The translations under genes were made by a program, and so were the position numbers. The notes under the pieces were generated by a model. It saw nothing but the letters and a program-made list of their open reading frames with translations, made no database searches and had not been told where the DNA came from. Below, piece after piece: positions 1 to 8,137 of a stretch of 64,000 nucleotides of DNA; the first letter of the stretch is position 1; every line of letters starts with the position of its first letter. This DNA is from Mycolicibacterium confluentis (GTDB lineage Bacteria; Actinomycetota; Actinomycetes; Mycobacteriales; Mycobacteriaceae): assembly GCF_010729895.1 (NCBI RefSeq), contig NZ_AP022612.1:4092001-4156000 (forward strand), given 5' to 3'.

Positions 1-61
1 CTGTGCCGGACGTCGGGACCACCCTCGGAACCACTGCCACAGTGGAGGCGGCCAGGGCCTC

Positions 62-91
62 TTGACGTTTCGTAACAATGTTACGTAACGT
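62..91 (+). promoter_or_regulatory. Promoter with overlapping palindromic operator for the crotonase/TetR pair
   Basis: TTGACG (62-67) and TAACGT (86-91) are spaced 18 bp like a housekeeping promoter. Between them lies the perfect palindrome CGTAACAATGTTACG (71-85), overlapping a second palindrome GTTACGTAAC (80-89). A repressor bound here would block polymerase. The TetR encoded second in the transcript is the obvious candidate. The promoter and operator roles are inferred from position. Confidence 0.55.
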
Positions 92-140
92 CGGTCCCAC
101 CGCTCCGCACAAGCGCGCGGGGCCGATTCGAGGAGCATTG

Positions 141-839
141 ATGAGCGGTCCGGTCACCTATCGCCACGACGATTCCATTGCGGTCATCACCCTCGACGAC
201 GGCAAGGTCAACGCACTGGGACTCACGATGCAGGCCGCGATCAACGATGCCCTGGACAACGCCGAGCGCGACGACGTCGGCGCCGTCGTGATCGCGGGCA
301 ACGACAAGGTGCTCAGCGGCGGGTTCGACCTGAAGGTCTTCCAGTCCGGAGACGCCGAGGCCGCAGTCGCGATGCTCAAGGGCGGGTTCGAACTCTCGCA
401 CCGCCTGCTGTCCTTCCCCACGCCCGTCGTGATGGCCTGCACCGGGCACGCGATCGCCATGGGCGCGTTCTTGTTGAGCAGCGGCGATCACCGGATCGCC
501 GCCCCGGGCTACAACATCCAGGCCAACGAGGTCGCCATCGGCATGGTGCTGCCGTATGCCGCACTCGAGATCATGAAGCTGCGGCTGACACCCTCGGCGT
601 ACCAGCAGTCCGCAGGCCTGGCCAAGGTGTTCTTCGGCGAGTCGGCCCAGGCGGCGGGGTACATCGACGAGATCGTCCTCGCCGAAACCGTTCTGGAGCG
701 CGCCGAGACCGTTGCGCGGGAGTTCGCCAACCTGAACCAGCGGGCCCACCACGCCTGCAAGATGCGCGCCCGCGAAGCGGCACTGGCCGGCATCCGCGCC
801 GGAATCGAGAATATGGCGGCCGAACTCGGGCTGGCCTGA
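141..839 (+). CDS. Crotonase/enoyl-CoA hydratase family protein
   Basis: A 232-residue crotonase-fold protein, probably acting on an acyl-CoA as hydratase or isomerase in the cytosol. The oxyanion-hole segments are visible as SGGFDL (about 59-64) and GHAIAMGA (about 102-109), and a Glu at about 130 sits where a catalytic acid is often found. The start is the ATG preceded by GAGGAG; an upstream ATG at 78 lies inside the operator region and has no ribosome site. It is followed 9 bp later by a TetR gene in the same direction, so the two probably share one transcript. Family assignment is firm; the exact reaction is unknown. Confidence 0.88.
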   Translation: MSGPVTYRHDDSIAVITLDDGKVNALGLTMQAAINDALDNAERDDVGAVVIAGNDKVLSGGFDLKVFQSGDAEAAVAMLKGGFELSHRLLSFPTPVVMACTGHAIAMGAFLLSSGDHRIAAPGYNIQANEVAIGMVLPYAALEIMKLRLTPSAYQQSAGLAKVFFGESAQAAGYIDEIVLAETVLERAETVAREFANLNQRAHHACKMRAREAALAGIRAGIENMAAELGLA

Positions 840-848
840 TCCGCGACC

Positions 849-1457
849 ATGGCCAGGCCCAAGCAGCGCACACCCCAGCTGCGGGACCGGGTCCTCGCGA
901 CCGCGGTCGACGTGCTCAGCCACGACGGCGTGTCCGGCTTCACCACACGCCGCGTCGCCGAGCGCGCCGGCACGTCGGTGCCCGCGGTCTATGAGCTGTT
1001 CACCGACAAGGCCGGCCTGGTCGAAGCCGTGTATTTCGAGGGCTTCCGGCGGCTGGGCCGGGCGCTGGCGCAGGTGCCCGAGACCGACTCACCGCTGACC
1101 GATCTCGAGCAGCTGATCCCGGTGTTCCGCCGGTTCTGCCTGGACCACCCGGCGCTGGCCCGGGTGATGTTCTCGCGCCCCCTCCAGGACTTCGACCCCA
1201 CCCCGGCCGATCTCGGCGTCGGCCAGCCGACGGTGCGCGATGTCCTGCTGGCCAAGGTGCGCCGGTGCGTCGAGACCGGCGCGCTGCGAGGCGATCCCGT
1301 CGACATCGCGCACGTCCTGCTGGCGCTCGCGCAGGGCCTGGCCGTCCAGGAGGGCGGACGCTGGCTCGGCGGTTCCGAGGAGTCTGTCGACCGGCGATGG
1401 CGGGTGGGGGTGCAGGGACTGCTGCGGGGGTTCGCGCCCCAGCTCAGGTGCCCGTGA
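849..1457 (+). CDS. TetR/AcrR family transcriptional regulator
   Basis: A 202-residue regulator with a basic N-terminus and a TetR helix-turn-helix at about residues 28-50 (RRVAERAGTSVPAVYELF), followed by a helical ligand-binding domain containing a hydrophobic LLALAQGLA helix. It sits 9 bp after the crotonase gene. It probably represses the shared promoter through the palindromes at 71-89, with an acyl-CoA or related metabolite as inducer; both points are inference. Length and layout are typical of the family. Confidence 0.88.
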   Translation: MARPKQRTPQLRDRVLATAVDVLSHDGVSGFTTRRVAERAGTSVPAVYELFTDKAGLVEAVYFEGFRRLGRALAQVPETDSPLTDLEQLIPVFRRFCLDHPALARVMFSRPLQDFDPTPADLGVGQPTVRDVLLAKVRRCVETGALRGDPVDIAHVLLALAQGLAVQEGGRWLGGSEESVDRRWRVGVQGLLRGFAPQLRCP

Positions 1458-1529
1458 GATCCCGTGCCCGCCCTGTTTCCGCCCAAAGGCAGCCTTCGGC
1501 GCATCCGTGGGCCGCGCTGACCCCGCCGG

Positions 1530-2000
1530 TCACTCTTCGGGCCGCACGACGTGCCCGCTCATCACCGACACCCGGTTGAACGCGTTGATGGCGGTGGCCA
1601 CCCAGACCACCGCGGACAGCTCGTCGGGAGTCAAAGCCATTGCTGCGCGCGCGTATTCGCGATCGAGAGTGTCGCGGTCGGGCAGCGTCGTGGTGACCTC
1701 GGCGAGTCGCAGCGCGGCCTGCTCACGCTCGTCGAACAGTTCGGTGTCGCGCCACACCGACACGGTGGCCAACTGCTTGTCGGAGACTCCGGCGGCGCTC
1801 GCGCGCCGGTGATGGATCTCCAGACAGGACGCACAGCCGTTCAGCTGGGACACCCGGATATTGACCAACTCGACCAGGCTGCGCGGCAGGCCCGCCTCCT
1901 TGGCCACGGTCGACACGGTGTTGGCGACGCCGACCAGGGCCTTGTAGGCCGTCGGCGACTGCTTGTCGATGTGGATGTGCTCGATGCGCTCGGTGTCCAT
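1530..2000 (-). CDS. Carboxymuconolactone decarboxylase/AhpD-like protein
   Basis: A 156-residue protein with the AhpD-type redox motif CASCLEIHH near residue 52, that is CxxC followed by His, in an all-helical CMD fold. Such proteins act as thiol peroxidase-like reductants or as gamma-carboxymuconolactone decarboxylases; the CxxC favours a redox role. The start is the ATG giving MDTERIEHIH; longer in-frame extensions are arginine-rich and run antisense into the divergent pirin gene. It shares a short divergent intergenic region with the pirin gene, another protein often linked to redox stress. Confidence 0.86.
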   Translation of the reverse strand: MDTERIEHIHIDKQSPTAYKALVGVANTVSTVAKEAGLPRSLVELVNIRVSQLNGCASCLEIHHRRASAAGVSDKQLATVSVWRDTELFDEREQAALRLAEVTTTLPDRDTLDREYARAAMALTPDELSAVVWVATAINAFNRVSVMSGHVVRPEE

Positions 2001-2053
2001 CCTCGGCCTTCGTCGGCGAGTAGTGTCGATTTCGATCGTAGGTGAGGAGTCAG

Positions 2054-3037
2054 GTGAGCAATCTCGAGACCGCGCCGGTCGAATTCGATTGCGCAGCCAC
2101 TCCGTCCGCCACCGTCGAGATTCTGCAGCCACGCGATGTACCGCTGGGCGGGCCACGGGCCATGCGGGTGCAGCGCACCCTGCCGCAGCGGCAACGCTCC
2201 CTGATCGGCGCCTGGTGCTTCGCTGACCACTACGGCCCCGAGGACGTCCGGTCACGGCCGGGGATGGACGTCGCGCCGCACCCACACACGGGGCTGTCGA
2301 CGGTCAGTTGGCTGTTCAGCGGTGAGATCGAGCACCGGGACTCCGCGGGCGTGCATGCCATGGTCCGCCCCGGTGAACTGAACCTGATGACTGCGGGTGC
2401 GGGGATCTGCCATTCGGAGGTTTCGACACCGAACACGACGTTCCTGCACGGACTTCAGCTGTGGGTGGCGCTGCCCGATCAGGCCCGGCACGGCCCCCGC
2501 GACTTCCATCATCATGTCCCGCCTCCGGTCGATCACGAGGGCGCCACGATCCGTGTGTTCCTGGGCGAACTGGCGGGCTCGCGTTCGCCGGTCCCGACCG
2601 CCACGGCGCTGCTGGGCGCCCAACTCAACCTGCCGAGTGGGTCCAGCGTGCAGTTGCGCGTCGACCCGGACTTCGAGCACGGCGTCATCGTCGACAGCGG
2701 CACGTGCGAGGTTGCCGGCGCCCGCGTGCGGCCCCGCGAACTGGCGTATCAGGGCCCGGGCCAGCAGGTCCTGACGCTGGCCACCGTCGGCGACGAACCG
2801 GTCCGCGCGGTGCTGCTCGGCGGCGAACCGTTCACCGAGGATCTGCTCATGTGGTGGAACTTCGTCGGCCGCACCCACGACGAGATCGTCGAGTATCGCG
2901 CCCAGTGGCAGGCCGAGTCCGACCGATTCGGCCGCGTCGAGGGCTACACCGGCCCGCTGGCCCGAATTCCCGCACCACCCCTGCCCGGCACCCGACTTCG
3001 ACCTCGCACTCCCACAATCCGAAAGGACTCGCCATGA
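2054..3037 (+). CDS. Pirin family protein
   Basis: A 327-residue bicupin. The N-terminal cupin carries the metal-binding pattern HPHTGLSTVSWLFSGEIEHRDS and then MTAGAGICHSE, typical of iron-binding pirins, some of which are quercetin 2,3-dioxygenases. The C-terminal cupin is degenerate, as usual. The GTG at 2054 is chosen because GAGGAG lies about six bases upstream; the GTG at 2042 is the alternative. The stop overlaps the next start (ATGA), so the acetyltransferase is translationally coupled. The cellular substrate is unknown. Confidence 0.9.
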   Translation: MSNLETAPVEFDCAATPSATVEILQPRDVPLGGPRAMRVQRTLPQRQRSLIGAWCFADHYGPEDVRSRPGMDVAPHPHTGLSTVSWLFSGEIEHRDSAGVHAMVRPGELNLMTAGAGICHSEVSTPNTTFLHGLQLWVALPDQARHGPRDFHHHVPPPVDHEGATIRVFLGELAGSRSPVPTATALLGAQLNLPSGSSVQLRVDPDFEHGVIVDSGTCEVAGARVRPRELAYQGPGQQVLTLATVGDEPVRAVLLGGEPFTEDLLMWWNFVGRTHDEIVEYRAQWQAESDRFGRVEGYTGPLARIPAPPLPGTRLRPRTPTIRKDSP

Positions 3038-3363
3038 CCCTGGTGGACAAGACCGGAGCCCCCGTCACCGTCACGAAGGAAGCCGACCGCTATCTCGTCG
3101 GCGTGGAGGGCCAGGACGTCGGACTCGCGCAGTTCGCCGAGCGCGACGGTCAGCGGGTGTTCTTCCACACCGAGGTCGACGAGGCGTTCGGCGGGCGCGG
3201 ACTGGCGACGGTCCTGATTGGGGAAGCGCTGGCGGCGACGCGCGCCGACGGGAAACGGATCGTGGCGGTGTGCCCGATGGTGGCGGCCTACGTCGGCAAG
3301 CACCACGAGTTCGACGACATCACCGATCCGGCGACGCCGGAGATCCTGCAGTCTCTGCAGTAG
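3034..3363 (+). CDS. GNAT-family N-acetyltransferase (COG2388/YjdJ-like)
   Basis: A 109-residue minimal GNAT fold. The acetyl-CoA pyrophosphate loop is visible as GGRGLATVL, preceded by FHTEVDEAF and followed by IVAVCPMVAAYVGKHHEF, the pattern of the short COG2388 group. It overlaps the pirin stop by four bases, so the two are made together. The acetyl acceptor is unknown. Confidence 0.85.
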   Translation: MTLVDKTGAPVTVTKEADRYLVGVEGQDVGLAQFAERDGQRVFFHTEVDEAFGGRGLATVLIGEALAATRADGKRIVAVCPMVAAYVGKHHEFDDITDPATPEILQSLQ

Positions 3364-3367
3364 CGGG

Positions 3368-3592
3368 TCAACAGCCGACGCGGCAGAAGAAGGCTCCGGC
3401 GATCAGACCGATGGCGATCGCCAGGGCGGGCTGACCACTGGACACTGCCATGGCCACACCCGTGACCGCAGCGATGCCGATGAAGAACAGAAGAATCCCC
3501 ATCAGGACCCGGACTCCGCTGATGGATCCCCCAGCGGCGTGCGGAACCACCTTCTTCGACTGACCCAGTGGGCCGTCGTTGAGTCCGACCAT
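3368..3592 (-). CDS. Small hydrophobic membrane protein
   Basis: A 74-residue protein with two predicted membrane segments (VLMGILLFFIGIAAVTGVAM and ALAIAIGLIAGAFFC) and a C-terminal CRVGC tail. The start is the ATG giving MVGLNDG, which has AAGGGA upstream; a longer in-frame reading frame reaches 3727 but its extra N-terminus lacks a ribosome site. It converges with the acetyltransferase gene with only a 4-bp gap. I do not recognise a family. Confidence 0.6.
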   Translation of the reverse strand: MVGLNDGPLGQSKKVVPHAAGGSISGVRVLMGILLFFIGIAAVTGVAMAVSSGQPALAIAIGLIAGAFFCRVGC

Positions 3593-3840
3593 TGCGATCC
3601 CTTCCGTTATGGCGTGGAACACAGTGTAGGACATTTTGTGCCGTAGACCACACTGACACCCGCATTGCTGAATGTAAGCCCAACTAACGTGTTTGCGCAG
3701 GTTGATGAGGGTGACTAAGCAACTCATTGCCTTGCTGAAACGATCCGGCTCGGAGCGGCCGGGCCCGCGCGCTGCCCACGAAGCGAAGCGGCATTCACCC
3801 GCCCGTCGGCGGGCGGCCGGCGGGTTCCTCGGAGTCCGCG

Positions 3841-4158
3841 TTACGCGGCGCGCACGTGCGACACGGGGTCGGCGGTCGGATGCTCAGCCATCCACCGCCG
3901 CTCGACGCGCTTGACTCGCTGATGCTCCAAGGTGACCAAACCCGCCCCCGCGGTGACGAGGGCCCCGGCGATCAGCGCCAGGATCAGCGTCAACTCGCGG
4001 TTGCCGTACGCCGTCGCGGCGATCGTGCCCGCGATCAGCGCGGTCCCCAGGCCGATGAGCAGCAGGCCGGGCAGCCACAGAGTGTCGATGAACGACTCAC
4101 CGGCATGCGGTTGGGTGGTTCGGGCGTGATCGACGGGGTCGTGAAACGCACCCTTCAT
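3841..4158 (-). CDS. UsfY-like small membrane protein
   Basis: A 105-residue protein beginning with a soluble stretch containing DPVDHARTTQPHAGESFID, followed by two hydrophobic segments (about 29-50 and 57-77) and a basic tail with EHQRVKRVERRW and AEHP. This pattern matches, from memory, mycobacterial UsfY, encoded beside usfX-sigF in M. tuberculosis. Here no sigF or anti-sigma gene is adjacent, so this would be an orphan paralogue. The function is unknown; the name rests on N-terminal resemblance only. Confidence 0.62.
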   Translation of the reverse strand: MKGAFHDPVDHARTTQPHAGESFIDTLWLPGLLLIGLGTALIAGTIAATAYGNRELTLILALIAGALVTAGAGLVTLEHQRVKRVERRWMAEHPTADPVSHVRAA

Positions 4159-4273
4159 CGCCCCTCCCTTCCTCGCAGAGACCCCTCCAGGCTACGCCGA
4201 TTGTGATACATGCCACAGCCCGCGGTTGCTCGAGGTGCGAGGATCTGACCGTAGCGACGAAGGAGTCGAATAC

Positions 4274-4492
4274 ATGGCGGTCAGCAATCCGTGGCGGTAC
4301 CCGCCCGGCGTTCCGCGTTGTGATCCGCCAAGGGCCGAAGGCCGGTTTCACTCGATCGTCTCGCTCGACGACGCTGCGGCCGCATCGAACCATCTGCCCG
4401 ATGTCGAACTTCTTCTCATGCCCGACGAGAGCCACCTCGGCGGTTTCGCGGCCGCCGACGACGTCCTGTCCTTCATCCACTCGCAACTGTGA
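4274..4492 (+). pseudogene. Alpha/beta-hydrolase remnant (C-terminal piece behind a short N-terminus)
   Basis: A 72-residue frame starting at an ATG with AAGGAG eight bases upstream. Its last 30 residues (LLLMPDESHLGGFAAADDVL and a final helix) look like the C-terminal end of an alpha/beta hydrolase, including the catalytic His and cap of the last strand. The nucleophile elbow and acid regions are missing. The likeliest history is an internal deletion that kept the original start and end. It ends 7 bp before the DUF2855 gene. It could still be translated as a short protein. Confidence 0.42.
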
Positions 4493-4499
4493 GGCCTCA

Positions 4500-5600
4500 G
4501 TGACCAAACGATTCGAAGTCCAGCGCAACGCCATCCGCGAGACACGCTGGGCCGAAACACCTTCCGCGTCACTTGAGGACGGTCAGGTCCGCCTGCACGT
4601 CGACGCGTTCGCGCTGACGTCCAACAACATCACCTATGCGGCGATGGGCGATGCGCTGAACTACTGGGCTTTCTACCCGACCGGCGATCCCACCACGGGC
4701 TGCGTCCCGGTCTGGGGATTCGCCGACGTCGTCGAATCCCACTGCGGCGGAGTCGAACCCGGCGAGCGGTTCTACGGGTACTGGCCGATCGCGGACGAGG
4801 TCGTGTTGGCCCCGACCGACGTCGGCCCCGGCGGCTTTTCCGAAAGCTCTCCGCATCGTCGCGAACTGCCCCCGTTCTACAACCGGTACGTGCGCTGCAG
4901 CGCCGACCCCGGCTACTCAGCCGACGGCGAGGCGCAACAGGCACTGCTGCGCGGGCAATTCGGTACGGGGTTCCTGCTCGACGACTTCTTCGCCGACAGC
5001 GATTTCTTCGGCGCTCGGACCGTGGTGTTGTCCAGCGCCTCAAGCAAGACCGCTTACGGCGCCGCGTTCTGCCTTGCGCAGCGCAGGGATTCGGCCGTCG
5101 GGGTTCGCGTCATCGGCCTGACGTCGCCGGGCAACCTGGACTTCGTCACCTCACTGGGCTGCTACGACCACGCGCTGACCTACGGCGAGGTGGCCACGGC
5201 ACTGCCCGAGGCGCCCTCGGTGTACATCGACTTCAGCGGCAGTTCCGCGGTGCGGGCCGCGGTGCATGAGCGCCTCGCCGACCGCCTGAAGTACAGCTGC
5301 GCGGTCGGTGCCACCCATTGGGACGCTCCTGCCGGCGGCACCGAACCGCTCCCCGGGCCCGCCCCGACGCTCTTCTTCGCCCCGTCTCAGATCGAGAAGC
5401 GCATCGCCGACTGGGGCCCAGCGGGTCTGCAGCAGCGCGTCGCGGCCTCGTGGGCCGCCTTCATCGAACCGGTCACGCGAGCCGAGAACCCGTGGCTCAC
5501 CGTGGTCCGCGGCACCGGGCCCGCGGCCATCGAGGCCACCTACACCGCGCTGCTCGACGGCACCGTGCCGGCGAACGAAGGCCACCTCCTGTCCGTGTAG
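4500..5600 (+). CDS. DUF2855 family protein
   Basis: A 366-residue protein of the DUF2855 family, related to the medium-chain dehydrogenase/quinone oxidoreductase fold. It has a GroES-like N-terminus (VWGFADVVESHCGGVEPGERFYGYWP) and a Rossmann-like middle (TVVLSSASSKTAYGAAFCLA), but no clear GxGxxG and no zinc ligands. The start is the GTG giving MTKRFEVQ; further in-frame sequence upstream is out of character. It lies directly behind the hydrolase remnant and converges with the O-methyltransferase gene. The substrate is unknown. Confidence 0.85.
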   Translation: MTKRFEVQRNAIRETRWAETPSASLEDGQVRLHVDAFALTSNNITYAAMGDALNYWAFYPTGDPTTGCVPVWGFADVVESHCGGVEPGERFYGYWPIADEVVLAPTDVGPGGFSESSPHRRELPPFYNRYVRCSADPGYSADGEAQQALLRGQFGTGFLLDDFFADSDFFGARTVVLSSASSKTAYGAAFCLAQRRDSAVGVRVIGLTSPGNLDFVTSLGCYDHALTYGEVATALPEAPSVYIDFSGSSAVRAAVHERLADRLKYSCAVGATHWDAPAGGTEPLPGPAPTLFFAPSQIEKRIADWGPAGLQQRVAASWAAFIEPVTRAENPWLTVVRGTGPAAIEATYTALLDGTVPANEGHLLSV

Positions 5601-5604
5601 GCCC

Positions 5605-6357
5605 CTAGCCGAGATACTGCGACTCCAGCACCAGGTCGGGCAGCATGCTCTGGTACTCCACGTGAGTCCTGTGCTCGGTGGTGTCCCAGCTGTGGCCCTG
5701 CTGCCTGCGCATATAGGCGCGGTACTTCGGGGCGCCGGGAATGCGGACGTTGTCGGCCACGACGATCGATCCCGGGTGCAGCCACCCGTGGTCGACGATG
5801 CTGTGCAGGTCATCGAGGTAGGCGCTCTTGTCGTGGTCGATGAACACGAAGTCGAGCGCGCCCGGGCCGAAGGGCGGGCTCGCGGCCAGCGCGCCGAGGG
5901 TGGACCCGCCGTCACCGATCGACCCGACCACACAGTGCATCCTCGCGTCGACCCCGGCGTGCGCCCAGATCCGACGGGCGATCTCGGCGTTGGCGGCCGA
6001 CAGTTCCACCGAGTACACCACCGCGTTCGGTGCGGCCCGCGCGATCCGCAACGCGCCGTAGCCGCAGTAGGTGCCCAACTCGAGCGCCAGTCGAGGGTCG
6101 GCCCGCCGCACGGCCGCATCGAGCAGCAGCCCCTTCTCGTCGCCGACATTGACCAGAAACGACTGGTGGTAAGCGAATTCGTCGATGGTGGCGAGCACGT
6201 CGTCGACGTCACCGGCGCGAGCGTGTCTCTCGACGTACTCCGCGACCGCGGCCTCACGCCCATCACCGACCTGACCACCGCGGTTGATCCGGTTGGCGCC
6301 GAGCGCCATTCGCCAGAACGACAGCCGCAACATCGGCACATGGCGTCGCACGTCCAT
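5605..6357 (-). CDS. Class I SAM-dependent O-methyltransferase (COMT-like)
   Basis: A 250-residue catechol-O-methyltransferase-type enzyme. SAM motif I is LELGTYCGYG (about 91-100), the metal-binding segment is FVFIDHDKSAYLDD (about 166-179), and the second metal site is VVADNV. These residues predict Mg-dependent methylation of a catechol-like hydroxyl. The start is the ATG giving MDVRRHVP; the upstream extension is low quality. It is divergent from the membrane methyltransferase gene at 6484, which may share its regulation. Confidence 0.88.
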   Translation of the reverse strand: MDVRRHVPMLRLSFWRMALGANRINRGGQVGDGREAAVAEYVERHARAGDVDDVLATIDEFAYHQSFLVNVGDEKGLLLDAAVRRADPRLALELGTYCGYGALRIARAAPNAVVYSVELSAANAEIARRIWAHAGVDARMHCVVGSIGDGGSTLGALAASPPFGPGALDFVFIDHDKSAYLDDLHSIVDHGWLHPGSIVVADNVRIPGAPKYRAYMRRQQGHSWDTTEHRTHVEYQSMLPDLVLESQYLG

Positions 6358-6483
6358 TCCTCCACGGTACGTCGTGTGCCATTGCGGATGCCCCCGTCCG
6401 GGACGACACTTGGCCAAGGGGGAACCCACGTCCGGGCTGGGGGGTCAGAGACGGTGGAGTCGCACGGCGATCGAACGCGCGCC

Positions 6484-7269
6484 ATGGTTGCGCTCGCATA
6501 CGGCGTGGTGTGCCATGCGTGCTTCGGCGCAGGCGTCGCGGCCATGGTGATCGCGATGTACTTCGGCATGAGCCGCAGCCTGGGGTCGGTGTCACCGCCG
6601 TGGAACTGGCTGGTCAACGCTGCGCTGCTGGCGCAGTTCCCGGTGGCCCACTCGTTGCTGCTGACCGGCCGAGGCCGCGCGGTGCTGGCCCGGTTGGCGC
6701 CGTCGGGCACCGGGCCGACGTTGTCCTCGACCACGTTCGTCGTGATCGCATCGGTGCAGATCCTGGCGCTGTTCGCGCTGTGGTCGCCCACCGGTGTGGT
6801 GTGGTGGCGCGCCGGCGGTGTGGTGCTGGTGGCGATGACGGCGCTGTATGCGTGCGCGTGGCTGCTGCTCGGGAAGGCCATGGCCGACGCGGGCCTGGGC
6901 CTGCAGACGGGGAGCCTGGGTTGGGTGGCGCTGTGGCGCCATCGCGCGGCGCGCTATCCACCGATGCCCGAGCACGGTTTGTTCCGGCTGACGCGCCAAC
7001 CGATCTACGTCGCGTTCGCGTTGACACTGTGGACCGTGCCGACGTGGACGCCGGATCAGCTTGCCGTGGCCGTCGTGTTCACCGCGTACTGCGTTGCCGC
7101 GCCCCGGTTCAAGGAGGCCCGCTACCGGCGCATGTACGGCGCCGCCTTCACCGAGTACGCCCGTGGGGTGCCCTACTGGCTGCCCCGGTTGCGGATGCTT
7201 AACCGCCCTGCGGCACCACGTACGTCGGCTGGTACGGATTCTGACCGGCCTCGATGGCCTGGGCCCTGA
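6484..7269 (+). CDS. Integral membrane methyltransferase (isoprenylcysteine methyltransferase/NnrU/MddA-like)
   Basis: A 261-residue polytopic protein with about five membrane helices. Near the C-terminus it has the pattern of membrane SAM methyltransferases: PEHGLFRLTRQPIYVAF, then RFKEARYRRMYGAAFTEYAR. Actinobacterial relatives include the methanethiol S-methyltransferase MddA; the substrate here is not determined. The ATG at 6484 is used, and an in-frame GTG at 6454 is possible. Its last 71 bases overlap the 3' end of the convergent SPFH lipoprotein gene, an unusually long tail overlap. Confidence 0.72.
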   Translation: MVALAYGVVCHACFGAGVAAMVIAMYFGMSRSLGSVSPPWNWLVNAALLAQFPVAHSLLLTGRGRAVLARLAPSGTGPTLSSTTFVVIASVQILALFALWSPTGVVWWRAGGVVLVAMTALYACAWLLLGKAMADAGLGLQTGSLGWVALWRHRAARYPPMPEHGLFRLTRQPIYVAFALTLWTVPTWTPDQLAVAVVFTAYCVAAPRFKEARYRRMYGAAFTEYARGVPYWLPRLRMLNRPAAPRTSAGTDSDRPRWPGP

Positions 7270-8137
7270 GATAGTCCTCGGCGCTCGGGTAGCCGGCGAT
7301 CTCCGCCTGCTTCTGCAGCGCCTTCTGCCGGGCGAGTTCGGTCTGAGCCTGCGCGGCCGACTTCTCGGCCTCCGCCTTGGCCTTCGCCGCGTTGGCGTCG
7401 GCAACGCCCTTGGCCTCGGCCGCCCTGGCGTCGGCGATCGCCTTCTGCTCGGCGATGATCGCCTCCTTGAGACCGGTGTCCAAGGGGTCCGGCTTCATCA
7501 CCGTCACCTGGAAGTTGGTGAAGAACTCGCGCCCGTCCGTACGGGCCTTCGATGCGCTGGGGAGAGCGTCACGCAGCGCGTTCTGGAACTCGATGCGCAC
7601 CCTCTCGTCGTTCCAGATCTCGCGCCAGGTGTACTTCTGAGCCACGCTGATCAGCACCTGCTCGGCGGGTTGGCCGATCGCGTACCGCAGCAGGTTCACC
7701 CATCCGGTGGTGACCAGACCGTCGTCGTCCAGCCAGCCCTGGTACTTGGTGCCGAAGTCACGATGGAAGTCCATCAGCATGGCGCAGTCGGTGGTGAGGT
7801 CGAACGTGATGACCACCGGCACACGGAGTTCGGCCGGGGCCGTCGCGTTGGAGACGACCGTGGTGGCCTCCGCCTCCGAATCAGGACCACCCGTCGCGTC
7901 CCAGCTGATCTGCCGCGACGGATAGCGGTAGGCGTCGAAGCCGCCCGGCGGGTTGAACTCCGAGGTCTCCGGGTCGATGCACCCCTCGACCTTGGGGTCG
8001 GTGGGAATCAGCAGGTAGTCGTCCACCTTGACCGCCGTCTGCCCCGGCCCCACCTGGGTGGCGCAACTCGACAGAATCAATCCGACGACCACAAGTCCCA
8101 CCGTTGCCGCGGCGACGACCACGGCCCGGCGTTTCAT
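7199..8137 (-). CDS. SPFH/band 7 domain lipoprotein
   Basis: A 312-residue protein with a signal peptide ending in the lipobox LSSC (Cys about 25), so anchored as a lipoprotein on the outer face of the membrane. The body resembles the SPFH/band 7 fold, followed by a long Ala/Lys/Glu/Gln-rich coiled coil (about 225-285) as in stomatin- or prohibitin-type oligomers. Its start overlaps the stop of the upstream PE-PPE-domain gene (ATGA), so the two are coupled. An exported SPFH protein is unusual, since most are anchored with the domain inside. Confidence 0.78.
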   Translation of the reverse strand: MKRRAVVVAAATVGLVVVGLILSSCATQVGPGQTAVKVDDYLLIPTDPKVEGCIDPETSEFNPPGGFDAYRYPSRQISWDATGGPDSEAEATTVVSNATAPAELRVPVVITFDLTTDCAMLMDFHRDFGTKYQGWLDDDGLVTTGWVNLLRYAIGQPAEQVLISVAQKYTWREIWNDERVRIEFQNALRDALPSASKARTDGREFFTNFQVTVMKPDPLDTGLKEAIIAEQKAIADARAAEAKGVADANAAKAKAEAEKSAAQAQTELARQKALQKQAEIAGYPSAEDYLRAQAIEAGQNPYQPTYVVPQGG

